Positions 1 through 8,177 of a stretch of DNA of 36,977 bases are shown one piece after another (the first letter of the stretch is position 1; each line of letters begins with the position of its first letter). The notes below the pieces were generated by a model. It was not told where the DNA came from. It made no database searches and saw nothing but the letters and a program-made list of their open reading frames with translations. Source of the DNA: an uncultured Nitrospira sp. (GTDB lineage Bacteria; Nitrospirota; Nitrospiria; Nitrospirales; Nitrospiraceae); assembly GCA_902500805.1 (NCBI GenBank), contig CABVSA010000033.1:1-36977 (forward strand). The letters run 5' to 3'. The translations under genes and the position numbers were made by a program.

Positions 1-1494
1 GCGGCTGCGGCGCTGATGATTGACTACGTCTTAACAGTGGCCGTCAGCGTTGCAGCAGGTATTGCGGCGCTCACCTCGGCTGTCCCAAGTTTATTCATTC
101 ACCGCGAAGCCCTAGGGCTGGTCGCCATTCTATTTATCATCGTGATGAATCTCCGTGGGGTTCGCGAGTCCGGCAAGTTTTTCGCCATCCCAACCTATTT
201 TGCCATCGGGGCACTGGGCATTCTCGTCGTCGTGGGAACTGTTCGGTCCGTATTCAACTCCGGAGCCCCCTCTATCCCGACAGGCCCTGTCGAGGCGGAA
301 ACGCTTACTCTATTTTTAGTACTCCGGGCCTTTGCGGCAGGCTGCTCGGCGGTCACCGGCATGGAAGTTATTTCAAACGGGGTCAAAGCCTTTCGCCCAC
401 CCGAATCGAAAAATGCCGCGACCACCATGATCTGGATGTCGACCATCCTGGCTTCGCTGTTTATGGGCATTAGTTGGATGGCCTCGCACTACGGCATCCT
501 GGCAAAAGTAGATGAAACGGTGGTCTCCCAACTGGCTCGTTTGACCTTCGGCACCGGCCCCATCTATTACGCCATACAGATCGGGACCATGGCCTTGTTG
601 GTGTTGGCGGCAAACAGCGCCTTCGCAGGATTTCCGCATCTGGCATCGATCTTGGCTCGCGATAGATTCATGCCCCATCAGATGGCCACGTTCGGCGATC
701 GCCTGGTCTTTTCGAACGGCATCATCATTTTGGGATTCTTCGCCTGTCTCTTGCTCGTCGTGTTCGAAGGAGATACGCACGCACTGATTCCGTTGTATGC
801 CATCGGCGTGTTCCTGTCCTTTACACTTTCTCAAGCCGGGATGGTCAAACAATGGCTCGTCAAGAGAGGGACCCATTGGCAGACAAAACTCATCGTCAAT
901 GGGGTCGGCGCAGTCACCACGGGTATTGCAACAATCATCATTGCCAGCACCAAGTTCATGCAGGGTGCCTGGATTGTCTTCCTGCTCATCACGGTCCTCC
1001 TTCTCATGTTTCAGGGGATTCGCTCGCACTATAAGGCCGTCAGCGAGCAGATCACACTGGACCGCCGCGGGGAACGACCGCCACTGCCTCGCCGCAATAT
1101 CGTCATTATTCCCGTCAGTGGGATGAATCGCGCCGTAGTCCGTGCGCTGGACTATGCTCGGAGTCGCCCTGGCGAAATTCGCGCGGTGTTCATCGACGTG
1201 GACTCTGAAGAAAGCGCCAAGGTCAAGATTCAATGGGCTCAATGGGGAGGCGGCGTGAATTTGATCGCGCTGTCGTCACCCTATCGCTCAGTCCTCGGGT
1301 CGCTCCTCGACTACGTCGAGGAAGTGCTCGAGAAAGATCAGAATACCTGGGTGACCGTCGTGATCCCGGAGATCCTGCCGGCACGGTGGTGGCAGAACAT
1401 TCTCCATAACCAACGGGCGTTCATGCTCAAAGCCTCACTGCTGTTCAAAGAACGCGTGATTCTCATCGATGTCCCCTATCATTTGACGCGATGA
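1..1494 (+). CDS. KimA-like APC-superfamily transporter, 5' end outside window
   Basis: The frame is open from base 1 (A-A-A-A-L before the first Met at 16), so this is the C-terminal part of a longer gene. About eight hydrophobic helices are followed from about 1095 by a cytoplasmic alpha/beta domain resembling universal stress proteins (RNIVIIPVSGMNRAV ... SPYRSVLGSLLDYVEE ... WWQNILHNQ). This layout, including the SPYRS and WWxxxLHNQ blocks, matches the KimA/YdaO-type potassium importers of the APC superfamily. In that family the tail binds a regulatory nucleotide (c-di-AMP in Bacillus). Potassium is the likely substrate, but an amino acid cannot be excluded because the N-terminal binding helices are missing. 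The stop codon overlaps the next start as ATGA, implying translational coupling. Confidence 0.85.
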   Translation, partial: AAAALMIDYVLTVAVSVAAGIAALTSAVPSLFIHREALGLVAILFIIVMNLRGVRESGKFFAIPTYFAIGALGILVVVGTVRSVFNSGAPSIPTGPVEAETLTLFLVLRAFAAGCSAVTGMEVISNGVKAFRPPESKNAATTMIWMSTILASLFMGISWMASHYGILAKVDETVVSQLARLTFGTGPIYYAIQIGTMALLVLAANSAFAGFPHLASILARDRFMPHQMATFGDRLVFSNGIIILGFFACLLLVVFEGDTHALIPLYAIGVFLSFTLSQAGMVKQWLVKRGTHWQTKLIVNGVGAVTTGIATIIIASTKFMQGAWIVFLLITVLLLMFQGIRSHYKAVSEQITLDRRGERPPLPRRNIVIIPVSGMNRAVVRALDYARSRPGEIRAVFIDVDSEESAKVKIQWAQWGGGVNLIALSSPYRSVLGSLLDYVEEVLEKDQNTWVTVVIPEILPARWWQNILHNQRAFMLKASLLFKERVILIDVPYHLTR

Positions 1495-2555
1495 CAATGC
1501 ATTGTGAAGCGTGGCTCGTGAAACGCGAAGCGCAGTTTCGGAGCTCTCGTCTCGCTCTCTTCACCGCTTGCCTTGCAATGGCTTCTCCGGTTCATGCCTT
1601 CACAATCACTGCGCCACCAGACGGAGCCACGCTCGCTGCAGGAACTACCATTACGGCGCGGGTGGATTTGGACAAGGACGCCGGCATCGTCAAGGTCCGC
1701 TACTATTGGTACGGTGAGCAGGAGGAAGTTCTGGTTGAGCAGGATGACTCAACCGCCACAGGCTCCATCGTCGCGCCAGTCACCCTGATTGGATCAATCG
1801 AAACAGAACCTCCATTTGGCGGTCTACTCCACGTTCCACACGATGCCATTGGACCGATGCGTCTCCTGGCCGTAGCTGAAATCTCTCGTGGGCGATTGGG
1901 AACCAGATCCGTATTCGATGAAGTGATTGTGAACGTGACCCCTCCTACTGCCCTTACCGCAATCGATTTTGAAACAGAGAAGCCGTTGCAATTGGGACGC
2001 GCCGGGCAATCGTCGGCCTTTGGCCATGTGGACTCTCTGGGAAAAATATTTGAGCTTCCCATCGTCGGAGACTTTTCAGATCGAGTCACCCGGCGCATCA
2101 GCACATCGGCCAGCGGGACCAGCTATGAGTCCTCCAATCCAACAGTCATCAACGTCTTACCCGGGGGCCTGCTTCGGATCGTCGGCAATGGCAAAACCAC
2201 CATCACCGTCGCCAATCGTGGCAAACAAGCCGCACTCGATGTCGATGTCAATGTGAATGACGAGCCGAACGAACCGCCGATTGCCGATGCTGGATCGAAC
2301 AAATCCGTCAAGTCCGGCTCTCGAGTCAAACTGAATGGCCTGAACAGTCGAGACCCGGAAGGGGACGCACTGTACTATAGTTGGAGCCAAATACGCGGCA
2401 GCAAGGTACCACTGCTCGACGCCAATAACTCGGACGCCTCCTTCCTTGCACCAACCGTCTCAGAGACTCGAACCTATCGGTTTAAATTACGTGTGACGGA
2501 TAAGAAGGGGGCCGACAGTCTGCCGGCATTTGTGGAGGTAACGGTGGAACCGTAG
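1491..2555 (+). CDS. Secreted protein with Ig-like, BIG2-like and PKD/REJ-like domains
   Basis: A 354-residue protein with an N-terminal signal peptide (hydrophobic stretch about 20-33, predicted cleavage after PVHA at residue 36). A beta-rich domain begins FTITAPPDGATL. A BIG2-like segment follows (about 205-255, YESSNPTVINVLPGG then V-G-N-G-K-T-T-I-T-V). The C-terminus (about 265-354) is a PKD/REJ-like domain of the type P-P-I-A-D-A-G ... D-P-E-G-D ... Y-R-F-K-L-R-V-T-D. Such domains mediate adhesion or act as spacers; no catalytic motif is visible. Its start overlaps the stop of the KimA-like gene, so the two are probably cotranscribed, although the functional link is unclear. Confidence 0.8.
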   Translation: MTMHCEAWLVKREAQFRSSRLALFTACLAMASPVHAFTITAPPDGATLAAGTTITARVDLDKDAGIVKVRYYWYGEQEEVLVEQDDSTATGSIVAPVTLIGSIETEPPFGGLLHVPHDAIGPMRLLAVAEISRGRLGTRSVFDEVIVNVTPPTALTAIDFETEKPLQLGRAGQSSAFGHVDSLGKIFELPIVGDFSDRVTRRISTSASGTSYESSNPTVINVLPGGLLRIVGNGKTTITVANRGKQAALDVDVNVNDEPNEPPIADAGSNKSVKSGSRVKLNGLNSRDPEGDALYYSWSQIRGSKVPLLDANNSDASFLAPTVSETRTYRFKLRVTDKKGADSLPAFVEVTVEP

Positions 2556-2578
2556 AGGAGTTCCGCATTCGGTTGGTT

Positions 2579-2974
2579 CTATTTCTTTCCAGATATTTGG
2601 TTCCGAAGCCACCGCGTCAACACGTCCTTTCTTATTTCTCCAGCAGCCAGCTGAAGCGTAACCGACTCCAGCTCCTTGGGATCCGGAAGCGTCTCAATTC
2701 CATTCACGTTGAGGAAGACCAGCGCAGACAGAACCGCAGCTCGCTTGTTTCCATCAACAAAGGGATGATTCTGGGCGACGTGGAACATGTAGGCCGCCGC
2801 CATCGCAGCAACATCTTCATGGAGATATTTCCCGCCGAATTGCTGGCGCGGCATGGCCACAGCTGCATCCAGCAGGCCGTGATCTCTCACGCCATGTGAG
2901 CCACCATCACTGTCGATCGTATCGAGGTGGAGCAACAGTACGTCGTCCACACTGAGAAAGAGGACCTCTTCCAC
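2579..2974 (-). CDS. Doc-type (death-on-curing, Fic-fold) toxin
   Basis: A 131-residue protein with the Fic-fold signature HPFVDGNKR at residues 70-78. The second glycine of the AMPylating Fic motif (GNGR) is Lys here. That is the hallmark of Doc proteins, which phosphorylate elongation factor Tu instead of AMPylating targets. The length fits the Doc family. The start is GTG at 2974, four bases after the stop of the upstream MazE-like antitoxin gene, so the two form one transcript. The neighbouring + strand gene converges on it with a 23 bp gap. No truncation is visible and the toxin should be functional. Confidence 0.9.
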   Translation of the reverse strand: MEEVLFLSVDDVLLLHLDTIDSDGGSHGVRDHGLLDAAVAMPRQQFGGKYLHEDVAAMAAAYMFHVAQNHPFVDGNKRAAVLSALVFLNVNGIETLPDPKELESVTLQLAAGEIRKDVLTRWLRNQISGKK

Positions 2975-2978
2975 TATG

Positions 2979-3206
2979 TTAGTCCGCGAGCCGCTTCAAC
3001 ATCGGCCCATACCTCTTCCGCAGCTCTTTGACCGTGGCCGTCATGCGCTCGGGTCCCACCCCGACATTCACCGGCGTAATGATGAGTGCATTGCCATTGA
3101 CCGTGACTTGCAGGGGAGTGTCTTCCGTGATCCCCAGGGCCTGCATCACCGGCTTTTCGATAATCAGCGCCACGCTGTTCCCATGCTTTTGTAATCTCTT
3201 GATCAT
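2979..3206 (-). CDS. AbrB/MazE-type antitoxin of the Doc pair
   Basis: A 75-residue protein with an N-terminal swapped-hairpin DNA-binding domain (MIKRLQKHGNSVALIIEK, then LGITEDTPLQVTVNGNALIITP), typical of AbrB/MazE/SpoVT antitoxins. The C-terminal 25 residues (ATVKELRKRYGPMLKRL) are charged and helical and are the expected toxin-binding tail. Classic Doc toxins pair with Phd antitoxins; this module uses a MazE-like partner instead. The ATG at 3206 follows a GAGGTG Shine-Dalgarno sequence. Autoregulation is expected for the family, and a candidate promoter lies just upstream. Confidence 0.85.
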   Translation of the reverse strand: MIKRLQKHGNSVALIIEKPVMQALGITEDTPLQVTVNGNALIITPVNVGVGPERMTATVKELRKRYGPMLKRLAD

Positions 3207-3227
3207 GCCCCACCTCGCGTCCTTACA

Positions 3228-3256
3228 ATGTTACAACGCGCTTTTGGTAATGTCTA
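3228..3256 (-). promoter_or_regulatory. Candidate sigma70-type promoter of the MazE-like/doc operon
   Basis: Read on the minus strand: TAGACA (-35, 3256-3251), a 17-base spacer, then TAACAT (-10, 3233-3228), 22 bases before the antitoxin ATG. The -10 region lies in TTGTAACATTGTAA, where TTGTAA occurs twice as a direct repeat eight bases apart, a plausible antitoxin binding site. The -10 is only a moderate match. Confidence 0.45.
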
Positions 3257-3458
3257 GGGAGTGGGAAATCCACGTCATAAAGATGATTGCGCTTCAACAA
3301 CCCGCCTTGGTTCGTAGGTTTGCCTGGCTGACTGAGATGCTTTGTATAGACTGGCCGAACACTGATGAAAGCATGAATGAAGTGGCTGACTGGCAGGTTT
3401 CACTGATCTCGACTAGCGTTTACGGAGGTTCTGGGAGGCAAGAACACACGGCGTGCTG
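3257..3458. other. Intergenic stretch with no recognised feature
   Basis: About 200 bases between the toxin-antitoxin promoter and the end of the DUF1566 gene. An open + strand frame crosses it, but it runs antisense through the antitoxin and has no start signal or domain. I see no hairpin terminator. Confidence 0.4.
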
Positions 3459-4067
3459 CTACTGATCCGCTCCACCTTCTCCTCGCACACACCAGACTTT
3501 GAACGCAGAGGCTTTACTGGTCATATGGACATAGCCATTGCTCAAATGAAGATGCCAGGCCTTTGAGGATTCCCCATCTGTGGAGGAGGACCAATAGAAC
3601 CCCGACGGGTTGTTCAGAAACGGATGGCCGACTGGAAGCATCGCATCGGAATCCTGGACAGATGGGTCAAGTAGGCTGGTCAGTTCCACAATCGACGGTA
3701 ACCGCCACCCTCTCTGACCACCAATCGCCTTATTCAGACAATTGGACCGAGCCGCCTTCCAATCAGTGCGTGCTATCGCAGGAGACCGCTCCCAGAGCAG
3801 ACCCGTGTCTTGATCCAATACTGCCTCGCTATTAAAGTTTGCCAACACGATGAACCGCGTCTCCGTTGGGAGAGTTCGATTCCATGAAACGACGTACGGA
3901 GATGACAGATCTGACGTGGATCGGGCCTGTCCCATATCGGCCAGGCCAACACAAAAGGCAAAGGTGCTGGTGAAGATTACTCCATTGATCATTCGCCTAC
4001 GCTTCGGTTCCACTGTACCTCTCCCCTCTAGACGATCCAGAGACCAGCCACACCGGTCCGATTGCAT
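3459..4067 (-). CDS. DUF1566 (Lcl-type) exported protein
   Basis: About 200 residues. A basic segment KRRR precedes a hydrophobic stretch (GVIFTSTFAFCVGLA), indicating export. The C-terminal half has the DUF1566 pattern: D-Q-D-T-G-L-L-W-E-R, then C-L-N-K-A-I-G-G near GWRLPSIVELTSLLD, then FYWSSSTDG and a final VWCVR. These domains are C-type-lectin-like folds of unknown ligand in secreted or surface proteins. ATG 4067 follows AAAGGGA closely; TTG 4070 is possible. ATG 3992 gives a shorter and more normal signal peptide but has a poor ribosome binding site. It appears to be a single-gene unit. Confidence 0.75.
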   Translation of the reverse strand: MQSDRCGWSLDRLEGRGTVEPKRRRMINGVIFTSTFAFCVGLADMGQARSTSDLSSPYVVSWNRTLPTETRFIVLANFNSEAVLDQDTGLLWERSPAIARTDWKAARSNCLNKAIGGQRGWRLPSIVELTSLLDPSVQDSDAMLPVGHPFLNNPSGFYWSSSTDGESSKAWHLHLSNGYVHMTSKASAFKVWCVRGEGGADQ

Positions 4068-4142
4068 CAATCCCTTTGCCGCGGTTTGTTAGAGAATACA
4101 ACACGTCAAGAATGGACGGGAGGTCGGAATGAGATCATACCG

Positions 4143-4730
4143 CTACGCCCCCTGTTTCGCCTTCCCCCGCGCAACCAGGGCAACCACCTGTAACAACTTT
4201 TCAACGCGGGCCTTGTATTGATTCATGAATTGAGCCGTCCACATCGTGTTGTACTCGATAGCCGCACTCTTCTTCATCCCGGCATCTTTTTCACCGACCG
4301 GAGACGAATAGTGGGCAATCAAACGATCAAGTTCCTCTTCACCAAAATTCCTCGAATAGGCCTGTTTGAGATGATCACGGAGGGTTTCCATCTTCCCCAT
4401 TGACTGCCTGATATCTTTCAGGAACGCGTCAAGCAGCCGTTCGATTTCCTTCTTGGTGTCGCCGGACACATTGGGATAGCTGGCCGCAATGGACTTTCTG
4501 ATCTGTTGCTCGTACTCACTAACATATTTTTGCGTGAGGCTCTCATACTCTGACTCAAGCTCCGAAACTCGGATCAGCGTCAGCAACTTCTCAATCTTGA
4601 TAGACTTGGAGTTCTCGATCGTGGCCGCATCTGCAGCAATCGCCCCAACAATCATTGTCAGGCTACAGACGCACCAGAGTAGAGCAACCTGTGGAAGACT
4701 GCCATGCTGTCTTTTCTCCTGGTCGCGCAT
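4143..4730 (-). CDS. DUF2059-type exported protein
   Basis: About 195 residues, with a signal peptide (VALLWCVCSLTMIVGAIAADA) followed by an entirely helical protein. It includes the segment LDRLIAHYSSPVGEKDAGM, the recognisable core of DUF2059 proteins (L-I-x-x-Y-x-S-P-x-G). The family is periplasmic and of unknown function. ATG 4730 is preferred because GAGGTGA lies seven bases upstream; the in-frame GTG at 4739 overlaps that Shine-Dalgarno sequence. It lies 55 bp downstream of the HExxH hydroxylase gene on the same strand and may be cotranscribed with it. Confidence 0.75.
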   Translation of the reverse strand: MRDQEKRQHGSLPQVALLWCVCSLTMIVGAIAADAATIENSKSIKIEKLLTLIRVSELESEYESLTQKYVSEYEQQIRKSIAASYPNVSGDTKKEIERLLDAFLKDIRQSMGKMETLRDHLKQAYSRNFGEEELDRLIAHYSSPVGEKDAGMKKSAAIEYNTMWTAQFMNQYKARVEKLLQVVALVARGKAKQGA

Positions 4731-4794
4731 CGCTCTCACCTCTTGCGACCGAGTCTACTCCGATTGGACTGATCGTCAAGAAATAGAACACCTT

Positions 4795-6366
4795 CTACGA
4801 CCTGGATTGATTCACGCGAATCGGTCCATAGGTGTGACGAGCTCGTTGAAGTTCTTTGATATGCCTGCGCAACGCAGGACCAAACGAAGACCGTTCCACG
4901 TCATGACGAAACTGCATGCTGATTCGTTCGACATGCGTAATCGCCGCAAGCAATTCTCGCACAAGGTGTTCGCCGGCACTGGTGAGCCATCCCAAGGACT
5001 TATCGGCATACTGCAGATCCAGCAGGGAATAGCGGACCGATTCCACTTCTTCCAAACAGCGAAAGCCAGCCCGTTGTAAGTCTCGCCGGGAAAGCCCGGC
5101 TTGCTTCCATCTCACTGATCCATGACGCCCCGCCCCCCATAAAGCAAGATGCTGGAATAACAAGGCGCCCATCGTGAATGTGAACGTCGCGTGAAGAATG
5201 CCCCGCAACGGCCTGAGCGTTCGTCTCCAGGGAGAGTAGAAAATCTTCTGATTGTGGTCTCCGCGATACATGACATGTTTGCGCAGCAGGAGATTCAAAT
5301 GATGATGGCTGTTCTCATGGATCAAATCGTCGATCAGATCGAGATTGTCGCGATCGAAACAATTGATAAAGGACAGACCCGGTCGATGGCGATAGCTGAA
5401 GCTCACCACACCCTTTGCTTGAAGCGGGATAATGCGATTGGTCAGCAATGCCAGCACGCTATGACCATCAGGCCAAGCGAGCCGGATCGTCTCCCACGCG
5501 CAACCAATGCGTGCGACCTGCCGCTGATCCGTAGACCTCACGCATCTCGGTTGACGCTCTTTCCCATAGACCAATGTCGGCCCAACGGTGACAGGTTCAT
5601 GGTTGCTCTGGATGGCGACCGCCGGAGCATGGCAACCCCAGTGCCATTGTGCCAATCCCTGACCAACAGACCAGACCGATGAGATCCTCTTGCCGACCTT
5701 CACCCTTATGCCGCTGGAATCTACTCGAAAGACCATAGCCCCAGACGTCTGAGACAAGACCTTTTGCACATCAGGCGGAGCCTGACACCAGGCTCCACTC
5801 ACCCCAGTAGAGATGGTTCCTGGAAGTTCCGCCTTCTCAAAATGATCCTTGAGATTGCCTGACACATCCCATCGGTTCAGCTTCTGCTGCCGCATCCATG
5901 TGACGGATAAGCCTGGATCAAACCAGAGAGCCTCCTGTGTCAGTTCCCCTGCCAATCGTCGACAGAGAATAAGGACTCGCTTTTCTAGTCCACGTGCTTG
6001 CGGACGGCCATCTGGGAATATATCGTCGAAGTAGCCGTGTTCGAAAAACTTCTCCTGGCATTCCCCAAATAACTGCGATGCAAAGTCTCTCAGGTCCTGC
6101 TCAGATTCCAGCTGTCGATATACATCGAGTAAATACAGGAGATCATTCAATGTCTCAATCCAACCGACAACTTTCCATGTAGAATAGGACTCCCGTGGGA
6201 GCTCTGAGCGGAGACGGTCAAAGAAACCAGTTGGAAGCCTCAATATTCCGGTCAAATCACTATGGTCGGTACGCAATTCCCGACACAAGTCGGCATGGAG
6301 TCGACGCATCGAGCGACGAAATTCCCGCTGTAATGTGATGAGAGGCTGCGGATCGAGCAGGTGCAT
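4795..6366 (-). CDS. Putative aKG-HExxH-type peptide beta-hydroxylase
   Basis: A 523-residue soluble protein with no signal peptide. Residues 350-354 are H-E-N-S-H, a HExxH metal site, in the context DLIHENSHHHLNLLL. About 25 residues later comes FYSPWRRTLRPLRGILHATF. This arrangement (LxHExxHxxLNxLL, then a Y-x-P-W-R-x-x-x-R-P-L-x-G-x-L-H block) is that of the HEXXH-motif family (TIGR04267-like). Some of its members are Fe(II)/2-oxoglutarate enzymes that beta-hydroxylate residues in ribosomal peptides; it is not a classical peptidase family. The 350-residue N-terminal part is unrecognised and could bind substrate. No leader-peptide gene is convincing nearby. The ATG at 6366 has a weak ribosome binding site. 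Confidence 0.65.
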   Translation of the reverse strand: MHLLDPQPLITLQREFRRSMRRLHADLCRELRTDHSDLTGILRLPTGFFDRLRSELPRESYSTWKVVGWIETLNDLLYLLDVYRQLESEQDLRDFASQLFGECQEKFFEHGYFDDIFPDGRPQARGLEKRVLILCRRLAGELTQEALWFDPGLSVTWMRQQKLNRWDVSGNLKDHFEKAELPGTISTGVSGAWCQAPPDVQKVLSQTSGAMVFRVDSSGIRVKVGKRISSVWSVGQGLAQWHWGCHAPAVAIQSNHEPVTVGPTLVYGKERQPRCVRSTDQRQVARIGCAWETIRLAWPDGHSVLALLTNRIIPLQAKGVVSFSYRHRPGLSFINCFDRDNLDLIDDLIHENSHHHLNLLLRKHVMYRGDHNQKIFYSPWRRTLRPLRGILHATFTFTMGALLFQHLALWGAGRHGSVRWKQAGLSRRDLQRAGFRCLEEVESVRYSLLDLQYADKSLGWLTSAGEHLVRELLAAITHVERISMQFRHDVERSSFGPALRRHIKELQRARHTYGPIRVNQSRS

Positions 6367-6589
6367 AGCGAGACGATGACGAACAATGTAGGCAGGACTC
6401 TAGCGCAGCTGGAAAGTGGGTGCAAGGGCGAAGCTGAGCAACCTGCCCTTGTCTCTCTTCTACAGAAACCGCAAACCATCGTCGTCCCTGGATATTCTTC
6501 CCCAGCACGCTCTAACATGTAGCCTATTACTGAGCGTAGCGAAACATCGAGAACAGTCCGGCCCTGCTGGGAAATAGAAACAACCTTCC
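6367..6589. other. Divergent intergenic region between HExxH gene and NFACT gene
   Basis: Both flanking genes are transcribed outward from here, so promoters for both should lie within it. I could not pick convincing -35/-10 pairs. A caagggc/gcccttg inverted repeat occurs near 6428-6456. Short Cys-rich frames on the minus strand run into the HExxH gene in another frame and are probably chance. Confidence 0.4.
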
Positions 6590-8020
6590 ATGATGCTGAA
6601 CAAAACTGATCTTGCGCTGGTGCTTGCAGAAATTACTCCCGTCTTACGTGGCGGCTGGATACAAAAAATCCATCAGCCACAAGCCCTCACGATCGTGCTG
6701 GACATTCGGGTGCCGGGTGAGACCCATCGGCTGCTGATCTCCTGTGACCCAAACAGCGCCCGACTCCATCTCACCACTGGTTCCTATCTCAACCCACCGG
6801 CGCCGCCTCCCTTCTGCCAATTTCTCCGGGCCCATTTTCAAGGTGCGAGACTCGACGATATTCGCCAAATCGAGCATGACCGTATTGTTGAGCTGCAGCT
6901 CACAAATAGAGATGGACCTCGCACAATCATGTGTGAACTAGCAGGCCTCAAGTCGAATCTCCTGGTCCTCGATGCCGAGCGACGAATCCTGCGCGACTGC
7001 ACTCGCCGATGCACGACTGTTGGGGAATCCTATGAGCCTCCAGGTCAAGGCAATGTTTCACAGAAAGCGGCTCCCAGCCGTTTCACTGGGCTCGCTGGAG
7101 GCATGCATCCTGTTTCAGACGCCATCGATACCTATTACCGCGAGCAGGAATCAGGACGGGCCGGCGACCGGATCAAAGAAGAACGTCTACGCGTACTTAA
7201 GAAAACGCTCAAGAAAGAACTGCGGTTGATCGAGGCCTGGCGGAACGATCTCACGAAAGCAGCCGCCTACCATGACTATGCACGGTATGGAGAACTCATC
7301 AAATCCAATCTCGGAGCAATCCTGAAGGGAGCCGATCATCTTGAGGTGGTCGATTACTTCGATGACCAGCTCCCTACGATCACGATTCCCCTCGACCCCA
7401 TGAAGTCACCCCATGGCAATATGGACGACTACTTTCGAAAGCATCGAAAACATCTGGCCGCTGAACGTGAACTCACACCTCGAATTGAACGAGCCGAGCT
7501 CGGTCTCGCACGGCTGCGCCAGGAGCTTCACGAAATTGAGCAAGGGACCTGGACTCCACCTGCAACACCTTCTCCCGGGCTACGTGTCGCCACCAGTCCA
7601 GCAGCTCGTGCCGTTGCTCAGCAACGAGGACCATTTCGTCGATTTACCTCGACTGACGGGCTCCCGATCTTCGTCGGACGCAATGCTCGCGAGAACGATG
7701 AACTCACATTCGGTCTGGCCAAGAGCGACGACCTCTGGCTGCATGCTCGTGGAACGCCCGGATCACACGTCGTTGTTCGCTTAGGAAAAGGGACCGATCC
7801 TCCATCGGAAACGCTTCGTGATGCAGCAACCCTGGCCCTGCTCTATAGCGATCTGAAAAAAAGCGGCAAAGGCGATGTCATCTACACCCGAAGGAAGTGG
7901 GTGAAGAAAGCGAAGGGACAAGCCCCTGGTGCGGTGATCGTCACCCAAGAGAAATCAGTACACATCAATCTAGATAAGATCAGACTGGATGCGCTCAAGA
8001 ATCGAACGAGTCACAATTGA
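6590..8020 (+). CDS. NFACT-family protein (RqcH/FbpA-like), compact form
   Basis: A 476-residue protein. The NFACT-N domain (about 1-150) contains EHDRIVEL with D97-R98, the pair that binds tRNA in RqcH. A coiled coil runs from about 185 to 330. The NFACT-R domain is C-terminal (about 345-465: F-V-G-R-N-A-R-E-N-D, then DDLWLHARGTPGSHVVVR). RqcH binds 60S/50S subunits carrying stalled nascent chains and recruits tRNA-Ala to add Ala tails. At 476 residues it is about 90 shorter than Bacillus RqcH. The coiled coil begins (VSDAIDTYY) directly after NFACT-N, so the middle HhH domain appears absent. Whether it still performs tailing is therefore uncertain. Confidence 0.85.
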   Translation: MMLNKTDLALVLAEITPVLRGGWIQKIHQPQALTIVLDIRVPGETHRLLISCDPNSARLHLTTGSYLNPPAPPPFCQFLRAHFQGARLDDIRQIEHDRIVELQLTNRDGPRTIMCELAGLKSNLLVLDAERRILRDCTRRCTTVGESYEPPGQGNVSQKAAPSRFTGLAGGMHPVSDAIDTYYREQESGRAGDRIKEERLRVLKKTLKKELRLIEAWRNDLTKAAAYHDYARYGELIKSNLGAILKGADHLEVVDYFDDQLPTITIPLDPMKSPHGNMDDYFRKHRKHLAAERELTPRIERAELGLARLRQELHEIEQGTWTPPATPSPGLRVATSPAARAVAQQRGPFRRFTSTDGLPIFVGRNARENDELTFGLAKSDDLWLHARGTPGSHVVVRLGKGTDPPSETLRDAATLALLYSDLKKSGKGDVIYTRRKWVKKAKGQAPGAVIVTQEKSVHINLDKIRLDALKNRTSHN

Positions 8021-8177
8021 GCTGTGTCGTACTCTCTCCGACGGCCTCGTTCAAGGCGGAGACTCACCACATTGAATCTTGGCCTCTCCCGATGTGCGAG
8101 TCCAGGCTGAAACACCGGTTTCTCTCGCCCTATCGCACGGACGGGACTATGATGGCCTGAAACCGTAGAGGACGCAC

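Noticed and set aside
373..1242. 289-residue minus-strand frame opposite the transporter
   Set aside because: It is the shadow of a strongly supported membrane protein and has low-complexity, non-protein-like composition.
6252..6518. Cys-rich 88-residue minus-strand frame upstream of the HExxH gene, considered as a peptide precursor
   Set aside because: It overlaps the HExxH coding frame, has no convincing ribosome binding site, leader or core pattern, and looks like chance composition.
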